Shown one piece after another: positions 5,625 through 10,060 of a stretch of DNA of 10,060 nt. Each line of letters begins with the position of its first letter. Position 1 is the first letter of the stretch. The translations under genes were made by a program, and so were the position numbers. The stretch is from Baffinella frigidus (lineage: Eukaryota > Cryptophyceae > Cryptomonadales > Baffinellaceae), in contig MU647339.1 in the NCBI GenBank assembly GCA_026770585.1, positions 57,734 to 67,793 of the forward strand, in the 5' to 3' direction. A model generated the notes under the pieces. It was not told the origin of the DNA and made no database searches. It worked only from the letters and a program-made list of their open reading frames with translations.

Positions 5625-5750
5625 GCATTTTGAATCGGGGTGATAGCATTTTGAATCGGGTTGATAGCATTTTGAATCGGGTTCATAGCCTTTTGAATCG
5701 AGTTGATAGCATTTTGAATTGGGCTGATACCATTTTGAATAGGGTTGATA
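5625..5750 (+). repeat. 21-bp minisatellite, six copies
   Basis: GCATTTTGAATCGGGTTGAT plus A repeats six times (5625, 5646, 5667, 5688, 5709, 5730) with one to three changes per copy and no length change. Because 21 is a multiple of three, several frames stay open: NRVDSIL on the plus strand and NPIQNAI or YQPDSKC on the minus strand. Confidence 0.97.
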
Positions 5751-5775
5751 GCGTCCCAGCCCAACGGAACGGCGC

Positions 5776-5817
5776 AGCGCCCGGACAGCTCTGTACAGCG
5801 CCCGGACAGCTCTGTAC
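5776..5817 (+). repeat. 21-bp direct repeat, two copies
   Basis: AGCGCCCGGACAGCTCTGTA plus C occurs twice in tandem without change (5776-5796, 5797-5817), followed by a partial GCGGACAG. Confidence 0.95.
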
Positions 5818-5887
5818 GCGGACAGTGTCTCGTCCGTACGGCGATGGAGGAGACGAATCGTGGCACGACATGCCACCATTCCTCTCC

Positions 5888-6010
5888 TTCAGGGGTACCT
5901 CGCGCATAAGAAACCGCCCCCCCCCTGGGACCCTACAGTAGGCCTGTGCCTAGGGTCCTATGGTGGTCCTAGGGGGGGTGGGCGATTCTTATGAGCGAGG
6001 TACCCCTGTA
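5888..6010 (+). mobile_element. MITE family A, copy A1 (123 bp)
   Basis: Left end CAGGGGTACCTCGCGCATAA, right end TTATGAGCGAGGTACCCCTG followed by TA. Between them lie C-rich and G-rich arms and a CCTAGG-bearing core. The left TA is TT in this copy. No open frame of note. Confidence 0.94.
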
Positions 6011-6052
6011 CTTCGCAATTTGGACGAGACATGTCGTGGCTCTCACACGGCG

Positions 6053-6428
6053 TCAAACCTAACCTCTGAACCCTGAACCCTACACCCTGCACCCTACAAC
6101 CTACACCCTACACCCTGAACCCTAAACCCCAAACCCTAAACCTAAAACCCTAAACCCTAAACCCTAAACCCTAAACCCTAAACCCTAAACCCCAAACCCT
6201 AAACCCGAAACCCGAAACCAGAGCGGTCGCCTCGGGTCGCCACGGGCGCGGGCATGTCCCCGGACCAGGTTAAAACCCTGAACCCTAAACCCTAAACCCC
6301 AAACCCCAAACCCCACACCCCACACCCCAAACCCCAAACCCCAAACCCTAAACCCCACACCCCAAGCCCCAAACCCCAAACCACAAACCCCACACCCCAA
6401 ATCCCAAATCCCAAACCCTAAATCCCAC
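6053..6428 (+). repeat. Interstitial telomere-like (CCCTAAA)n block
   Basis: Six perfect CCCTAAA units occupy 6148-6189. They are flanked by degenerate CCCTACA, CCCTGAA, CCCCAAA and CCCCACA units from about 6053 to 6428, with a unique island near 6212-6270. The orientation is the C-rich strand throughout. It may be a true internal telomeric relic, a subtelomere, or intronic repeat. Confidence 0.95.
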
Positions 6429-6486
6429 GCCCTAAGCCCTAAGCCTCAAGCCAGGGCTTAGGGCTAGCCAGGGCTTAGGGCTAGCC
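6429..6486. repeat. Telomere-like strand switch and 17-bp repeat
   Basis: GCCCTAAGCCC at 6429-6439 is answered by GGGCTTAGGGC at 6454-6464, so the repeat flips from C-rich to G-rich within 36 bases. AGGGCTTAGGGCTAGCC is then present twice (6453-6469, 6470-6486). Confidence 0.88.
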
Positions 6487-6517
6487 AGGGCTAGCCGGGC
6501 TTGACCCTGAAGCCTGA

Positions 6518-6601
6518 ACCCGAAAGCAGGCAGACCAGATCGCGGCGGTCAAAGCGCGGCTCCACGAGCTACAGCTCCGCGCGTACATGGGCGCCCAGTG
6601 A
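6518..6601 (+). pseudogene. Possible terminal exon, helical peptide
   Basis: The frame opens after TGA at 6515 and ends at TGA 6599-6601. From the CAG at 6527-6529 it reads ADQIAAVKARLHELQLRAY then MGAQ. The peptide has a heptad-like spacing of I, V, L and L that fits an amphipathic helix or coiled coil. 21 of about 24 third positions are G or C, stronger than in the neighbouring repeats. A telomere-like degenerate tract precedes the CAG, as at 1868. A longer frame on the same strand (6501-6983) overlaps but runs through tandem repeats and MITEs and is rejected. No family assigned. Confidence 0.4.
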
Positions 6602-6650
6602 CGTTCCAGAACAGTCCAGAACGATCCAGAACGATCCAGAACGATCCACA
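6601..6650 (+). repeat. 10-bp tandem repeat, five copies
   Basis: ACGATCCAGA-type units in exact 10-base register from 6601 to 6650. The block is bracketed by CATGGGCGCCCAGTGACG (6586) and CATGGGCGTCACCAGTGACG (6649), so the flank was duplicated too. Confidence 0.93.
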
Positions 6651-6846
6651 TGGGCGTCACCAGTGACGCGCGAGCTTGCCAAGGAGGAGTGTGAAGTATC
6701 ACGATTGAGACGCTCGAGGCCGGCGGTCAAGAGCTCTGCATGCAGCCACCTTGACGTGCACGACCATCTTTGTGGCTTCTCTAGTCGACCCGTGCGCGAC
6801 CCGCTTCCCGTCCGAAGAGAACACGCCCGAGTGCGCCTCCACGCGC

Positions 6847-7084
6847 CACAGAGCTACCACGCTCATACGAAACCGCCTCCTCCCAGGACCCTACAGGCCT
6901 ACAGGGGTACCTCGCTCATAAAAAACCGCCCCCCCCTAGGACCCTACAGTAGGACCATGCCTAGGGTCCTAGGGTGGTCCTAGGGGGGGGGCGGTTTCTT
7001 ATGAGCGAGGTACCCCTGTATGCGTAGGGCCCTGTGGTGGTCCTAGGGGGGTGGGCGTTTTATTATGAGCGAGGTACTCCTGGA
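6847..7084 (+). mobile_element. Older family A element split by A2
   Basis: The left half 6847-6899 (CGCTCATACGAAACCGCC and CCAGGACCCTACAG) and right half 7021-7084 (GTGGTGGTCCTAGGGGGGTG, TTATGAGCGAGGTACTCCTG) become a single 119-bp A-like element when the inserted copy and one TA are removed. Both ends have more changes than the inserted copy, as expected if it is older. Confidence 0.88.
6900..7020 (+). mobile_element. MITE family A, copy A2, nested with TA duplication
   Basis: Runs TA-CAGGGGTACCTCGCTCATAA to TTATGAGCGAGGTACCCCTG-TA. The two TA dinucleotides (6900-6901, 7019-7020) correspond to one TA in the interrupted host element. The core is CCTAGGACCCTACAGTAGG then CATGCCTAGGGTCCTAGGGT. 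Confidence 0.95.
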
Positions 7085-7096
7085 CAGCTCCGCGCA

Positions 7097-7200
7097 CATC
7101 CTTTAAGTGACCAGGCCTCCAAATTTGGCGGCCTGAGGTCCTAGGTTGGTCCTAGGGCCCTACGGTAGGGCGTATGAGCCTACTGGCCACTTAAGGGGTA
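7097..7200 (-). mobile_element. MITE family B, copy B2 (104 bp)
   Basis: Left end CATCCTTTAAGTGACCAG, right end CTGGCCACTTAAGGGGTA. The core is in reverse order to B1: AAATTTGGCGGCC first, then GTCCTAGGGCCCTACGGTAG and GCGTATGAGCC. Confidence 0.92.
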
Positions 7201-7248
7201 GGGGACGGTGATGGAAGGGGGGGGATGGTGAGGAGAAAGAGTGGGCAC

Positions 7249-7296
7249 GCGGCCTACTAGTGATGCGGCCCACTCGTGATGAGGCCCACTCACTAG
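7249..7296 (+). repeat. 16-bp tandem repeat, three copies
   Basis: GCGGCCTACTAGTGAT, GCGGCCCACTCGTGAT and GAGGCCCACTCACTAG in register. The last copy touches the solo A half that follows. Confidence 0.88.
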
Positions 7297-7352
7297 GCCT
7301 ACTGTATGGTTCTTGGGGGGGGGCGCCTCCTTGTGAGCGAGGTACCCCTGTA
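7294..7352 (+). mobile_element. Solo right half of family A
   Basis: TAGGCCTACTGTATGGTTCT, a G run, then TTGTGAGCGAGGTACCCCTG and TA. It matches the right half of the copy at 8791, with the left half missing. Confidence 0.85.
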
Positions 7353-7473
7353 CCGCGGAGTGAGGTGAGCGGAGTGTGTAGGGTTGTGATTGTGGGTATG
7401 CCGTGTGCTGAGGGGTAAAGTGCGACAACGTTGTTGGGCCTGCTGGGATACTCGCTTGCGTCTCTGCATGCAC

Positions 7474-7578
7474 TATCCCTTAAGTGGCCAGGCGGTCAAA
7501 TTTGACCGGCAAGAGGTCCTAGGCAGGTCCTAGGGCCCTACGGTAGGGCGTATGAGCCTACTGGCCACTTAAGGGATA
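7474..7578 (-). mobile_element. MITE family B, copy B3 (105 bp)
   Basis: TATCCCTTAAGTGGCCAG to CTGGCCACTTAAGGGATA are perfect inverted ends with TA tips. Core GGTCAAATTTGACC, GTCCTAGGGCCCTACGGTAG, GCGTATGAGCC. Confidence 0.95.
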
Positions 7579-7592
7579 CCGCTAGGATCCAG

Positions 7593-7814
7593 TACAGGGG
7601 TACCTCGCTCATGAGAAGCGAGGGTTCTGAATACGGTCGGTGGCACGTTCTTGAAATCGAAGAAACGCAGGGATAACAGTCGGTGGCACGTTCTTGAAAT
7701 TGAAGAAACGCAGGGAAAACAGTCGGTGGCACGTTCTTAAAATCAAGAACCGCCGCCGCCCCAAAACGCTTCGATCTCATCGGAACCGTTTCTTATGGGC
7801 GAGGTACCCCTGTA
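7593..7814. mobile_element. 222-bp element with A-type ends and a different core
   Basis: TACAGGGGTACCTCGCTCAT at 7593 and TTCTTATGGGCGAGGTACCC plus CTGTA at the right are family A ends. The interior has neither the C/G arms nor the CCTAGG core; instead it contains a 43-bp tandem repeat and a CCGCCGCCGCC segment. It could be a longer subfamily or an internal deletion derivative of an autonomous element. Confidence 0.85.
7636..7747 (+). repeat. 43-bp tandem repeat, about 2.6 copies
   Basis: GTCGGTGGCACGTTCTTGAA starts at 7636, 7679 and 7722 (ending TTAA in the third), followed by GAAGAAACGCAGGG in the first two. Similarity between units is high. Confidence 0.95.
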
Positions 7815-8028
7815 CTCCTCCGGATGAAATCGTGCCGACAGCGACAGTGCAGGTTTCTGCCACGATCCTCTTTACAGGGGGGCTTGATGTGATCCGAAAG
7901 GAAGCATGGCCTTTCTACAGAACCAGTTCCGGTGTCCGCCTGTGGTGTGAGTTAGAAGAACCTACAGGACCTAAAGGCGAGGTACCCCTGTACTCCTCCG
8001 GATGAAATCTTGCCGCCAGCGACAGTGT
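7799..8028 (+). repeat. 178-bp spaced duplication carrying an A right end
   Basis: GCGAGGTACCCCTGTACTCC and TCCGGATGAAATC, then GACAGTG, occur at 7799-7849 and 7977-8027. The second copy has the A right tip without a complete right arm before it. This fits duplication of the element end together with its flank. Confidence 0.9.
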
Positions 8029-8103
8029 AGGGGCAGTCCGCCCTTGAGGTTCTTGAGGTTCTTCGAGCTCCCAACATAGGCGGACACCGGAACTTGTTCT
8101 GCC
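7917..8103. repeat. Inverted pair of coding-like segments
   Basis: AGTTCCGGTGTCCGCCT at 7925-7941 is perfectly inverted at 8078-8094, inside diverged arms of about 52 bases. On the minus strand, from the ATG at 8114, the right arm reads MNGL then AEQVPVSAYVGSSKNLKNLK. The left arm read on the plus strand in the matching frame gives TEPVPVSACGVS and a stop. The long, clean minus-strand reading suggests that the arm derives from an exon. Family not recognised. Confidence 0.6.
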
Positions 8104-8153
8104 AGGCCGTTCATGAAGGCAGCATGCACAAGTCGCACTGTGGGTGTCTAGGC

Positions 8154-8258
8154 TATCCCTTAAGTGGCGAGGGGGTCAAAATCGCCCCCCAAGAGGTCCT
8201 AGGCAGGTCCTAGGGCCCTACAGTAGAGCGTATGAGCCTACTCGTTACTTAAGGGATA
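8154..8258 (-). mobile_element. MITE family B, copy B4 (105 bp)
   Basis: TATCCCTTAAGTGGCGAG to TTACTTAAGGGATA with TA tips. Same core order as B3; the AAATTT motif is altered to CAAAATCG and the right arm is diverged near ACTCGTTAC. Confidence 0.93.
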
Positions 8259-8355
8259 CCGGTATTTGACACCATCACGACGTGTTTGATACCCTGAGAG
8301 TCTCTGGATTCAGACCCGAACGAATGATGCTCCTCGCGGTGCAAGGGATAACAGA

Positions 8356-8476
8356 TACAGGGGTACCTCGCTCATAAGCAACTGCCCCCCCCCTAGGACC
8401 ACCATAGGGCCCTAGGCATAGTCCTACTGTAGGGTCCTAGGGGGAGGCAGTTTCGGATGAGCGAGGTGCCCCTGTA
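8356..8476 (-). mobile_element. MITE family A, copy at 8356 (121 bp)
   Basis: TACAGGGGTACCTCGCTCAT to ATGAGCGAGGTGCCCCTGTA with TA tips. Core CCTAGGACCACCATAGGGCC then CTACTGTAGGGTCCTAGG, which is the reverse-oriented core relative to A2. Confidence 0.94.
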
Positions 8477-8477
8477 G

Positions 8478-8622
8478 GTGTCAACCGAAACCCTCCAACC
8501 CAGCCCTGCACCCCCAACAAAACACCTGAACCCCGAAACACTGCAACAGGAGGTCGCAGAGAAACGAGAAGTATGCCAAGAGCGCGGCTGCCCTGCTGGC
8601 ACAAAAGTGATTCTGGAAGGGT
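8478..8622 (+). pseudogene. Possible exon fragment after telomere-like tract
   Basis: A degenerate AACCCT/ACCCC tract (8486-8549) ends in GCAACAG. The following frame reads EVAEKREVCQERGCPAGTKV then ILEGLQ and runs straight into the left end of an A element at 8623. A GTATGC at 8570 could be a donor, leaving only a 20-base exon. The start of the frame at 8478 lies in the repeat and is not a credible start codon. Charged, lysine- and glutamate-rich sequence with two cysteines; no family recognised. Confidence 0.25.
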
Positions 8623-8690
8623 TACAGGGGTGCCTCGCTCATAAGAAACCGCCCCCTCCCTAGGACCACCGTAGGGCCCTTGCTAGGCCT
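8623..8690 (+). mobile_element. Left half of family A, interrupted by B5
   Basis: TACAGGGGTGCCTCGCTCAT, then CCTAGGACCACCGTAGGGCC and TAGGCCT. It stops at the TA-containing TAGGCCTACTG site of the A core, where B5 begins. No right half follows B5. Confidence 0.85.
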
Positions 8691-8792
8691 CCCTTAAGTG
8701 GCGAGGAGGCTCATACGCCCTACCGTAGGGCCCTAGGACCTGCCTAGGACCTCTTGGCGGTCAAATTTGATCGCCTGGCCACTTCAGGGATA
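8688..8792 (+). mobile_element. MITE family B, copy B5 (105 bp)
   Basis: CCTCCCTTAAGTGGCGAG to CCACTTCAGGGATA. Same orientation as B1: CATACGCCCTACCGTAGGG, GGACC, then GGTCAAATTTGATC. The left tip has lost the TA; the right TA is shared with the next A element. Confidence 0.92.
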
Positions 8793-8908
8793 GGGGTACC
8801 TCGCTCATAAGAAACCGCCCCCCCTAAGGACCACCGTAGGGCCCTAGGCGTAGGCCTACTGTAGGGTCCTAGGAGGAGACGCTTTCTTATGGGCGAGGTA
8901 CCCCTGTA
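8791..8908 (-). mobile_element. MITE family A, copy at 8791 (118 bp)
   Basis: TA-GGGGTACCTCGCTCATAA to TTATGGGCGAGGTACCCCTG-TA. The left tip lacks two bases (CA) where it abuts B5. Core CACCGTAGGGCCCTAGG then GGCCTACTGTAGGGTCCTAG. Confidence 0.92.
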
Positions 8909-9176
8909 TGTGTGAGAGCAGATTCGTGTCTGAGGCTGGCCCTTTTCACGCGGAAACGCCGCCAATTTCTCACGCGGATGGTCTGAATGTTCTAGCGCGA
9001 GTGTTGCTTGCCAAACCAAGCATGTCTGCAAAGCGAGTGGTCATGAAGCTTGGAAGTTGTTGCGCATTCGCACCACCGCTCGTTTCAACATCTGAGAGGA
9101 TTACACTGAGATGCTGGCATCAGAAGCCCTGTGCCCTCGATATTATAATACATGATGTAAATGTTGGAACTCCTGT
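8909..9176. other. Unassigned sequence
   Basis: No repeat shared with the rest of the window and no recognisable protein. A 108-codon frame (8908-9234) starts at the tip of the A element and has no motif I can name. It is less GC-rich than the MITE cluster. Single-copy spacer or diverged genic sequence are both possible. Confidence 0.5.
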
Positions 9177-9303
9177 CCACGCCAGGCTGATCGAAACATC
9201 CCACTTTGGACATCTTTCAAGAGAAACCCCTTGAATTCTTAAGTCAACGACGACAGATCTGTCGTGGATAAGGCGTCGGTTTCCCTCGATCAGTCTGGCG
9301 TGG
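9177..9303. repeat. Inverted repeat with internal 16-bp palindrome
   Basis: CCACGCCAGGCTGATCGA (9177-9194) and TCGATCAGTCTGGCGTGG (9286-9303) pair with one mismatch in 18. Off centre between them is the perfect palindrome ACGACAGATCTGTCGT at 9250-9265. The ends resemble those of element H. Possibly a diverged foldback. Confidence 0.65.
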
Positions 9304-9696
9304 GTAGGTCGTGCTGAACCACAACTTCCTCCGGGGGGGGCACATATTGCGGCTGTGCTGGTAAAATGCAGGGTTCTCTCTTCTAATGGCGCTGCGACGT
9401 TGGGCCCAATTACTCTACATTTACTCACCAACTCCACCCCCCTCGCGTTTGACCATCAATAAATTGACCATCAACGAATTGACCATCAATGATTCGTCCC
9501 ACGCGCGCGCCGCTACCTCCAAACGCCAACCTGATTCACGGGATCCAAAGTCAGAGACTCGCACGACTATCGAGAGGAAACAATTCAACCAACGGTGCCT
9601 GTTTGCCATCAATGAAGCTAGGCCCGCCTCGGGAGAGATAGGCCCGGTGCTTCCCCCTCGAGAAGCAACGTTGTGTGCCAAACCGTGGGCTACGAA
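9304..9696. other. Mostly unassigned, with 15-bp tandem repeat
   Basis: TTGACCATCAA occurs at 9449, 9464 and 9479, a 15-bp tandem repeat of three copies (9449-9493). A 168-codon minus-strand frame (9927 to 9421) and a 108-codon plus frame (9386-9712) overlap here. Neither shows a domain, and the minus one runs through the repeat as LMVNS-type units and through the hairpin at 9697. I do not call either a gene. Confidence 0.6.
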
Positions 9697-9744
9697 ATAC
9701 AACCCCGTGTAGGATGGCCGGAGTGACTTTACATGGGGTTGTAT
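9697..9744. repeat. 15-bp hairpin
   Basis: ATACAACCCCGTGTA and TACATGGGGTTGTAT pair with one mismatch around an 18-base loop. It could be the relic of a small foldback. Confidence 0.78.
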
Positions 9745-10042
9745 CCCCAGAGACAAAGGGGGGGTCCCTACGGATAAGGTAAAATAAAGTCGGTCAAAAT
9801 CGGGCCGAAAATCTCTTCGTGATCCGCTGTGTGCGAGGACGGACTCTAGAACGGGCCCGGGGGACTCCCTCCTGTCCACCTCCTCGGGCGGAGACATGTC
9901 TCTCCCGCGAGGGAACAAACTCATCAATCTTCACACTGTTGAACTATGACCGGCGCTCTCCCCGCTCTGCTTCTTGAGGGAAAGAACTGTGTGCTCTCAC
10001 CGTGTCGAAGACGTGGGGAGGGGTGGAGGGAGAGAGAGCAGA
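9745..10042. other. Unassigned sequence
   Basis: I see no repeat, RNA gene or coding signal here beyond the 5' part of the unsupported minus-strand frame. It becomes purine-rich (GGGAGGGGTGGAGGGAGAG) after 10015. Confidence 0.5.
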
Positions 10043-10060
10043 GGGGGGGGGGGGGGGGGG
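10043..10060 (+). repeat. G homopolymer at window end
   Basis: 18 consecutive G at the last bases. Such a tract at the very end could mark a contig edge or a G-quadruplex-prone site. Confidence 0.97.

Noticed and set aside
5625-5750. CRISPR array
   Set aside because: The 21-bp units are directly adjacent with no unique spacers; it is a minisatellite.
6185-6400. Minus-strand frame reading VWGLGFGVWG-type repeats
   Set aside because: Translation of the telomere-like GGGTTTGGG repeat, not a protein.
6501-6983. 160-codon plus-strand frame
   Set aside because: It crosses the 10-bp tandem repeat, a diverged A half and part of A2; the end of the reading is MITE sequence (RGTSLIKNRPP).
8393-9031. 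Minus-strand frames containing YRGTSLIRN or similar
   Set aside because: They are translations of family A MITE ends, repeated at each copy.
9421-9927. 168-codon minus-strand open frame, the longest in the window
   Set aside because: No recognisable domain. It runs through the 15-bp tandem repeat and the 9697 hairpin, and overlaps a plus-strand frame of 108 codons. A frame of this length can arise by chance in 10 kb of this composition.

Overview
This window looks like gene-poor, repeat-dense nuclear DNA of a eukaryote, most likely a protist or alga. The strongest clue is a run of six perfect CCCTAAA units (plant/algal-type TTTAGGG telomeric repeat) inside about 400 bases of degenerate CCCTAAA-like sequence. 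It lies beside long CT microsatellites, minisatellites and many short inverted-repeat (MITE-like) elements. TTTAGGG repeats occur in several groups (green lineage, dinoflagellates, chromerids, some cryptophytes), so I do not name a species. I see no bacterial operon structure, rRNA, tRNA, CRISPR or intact transposase, and no complete gene that I recognise.

Layout. 1-136 is a CT satellite. 191-504 holds two foldback elements. 531-1362 holds repeated copies of one exon-like fragment, interrupted by a 73-bp foldback and by a TA-flanked MITE (family B). 1503-2054 looks like two exon-like pieces separated by a possible intron with a telomere-like 3' end; the first piece is split by a 137-bp MITE (family D). 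1947-2794 is a GC-rich and TTGACT-rich minisatellite field with a foldback and an ankyrin-like fragment. 3144-4990 carries dispersed, subtelomere-like repeats with further foldbacks. 5074-5817 has CT satellites with a recurring 20-bp spacer and a 21-bp minisatellite. 6053-6486 is the interstitial telomere-like block, ending where the repeat switches strand. 6518-6650 has an exon-like fragment and a 10-bp tandem repeat. 6847-8908 is a dense MITE cluster of families A (about 121 bp) and B (105 bp), including an A inserted inside another A with a TA duplication. 8909-10060 is mostly unassigned and ends in a run of G.

How the parts relate. At least three element families (A, B, D) have two or more copies here, often in both orientations. 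Several others can be delimited because an empty copy of the surrounding repeat is also in the window. None encodes a transposase, so all must have been mobilised in trans if they moved by transposition. The exon-like pieces have GC-rich third positions and partial open frames, but they are duplicated, interrupted or end abruptly. I treat them as gene fragments or pseudogenes rather than working genes. All coding calls are by eye and low to moderate in confidence; the repeat and MITE calls are directly visible and much firmer.
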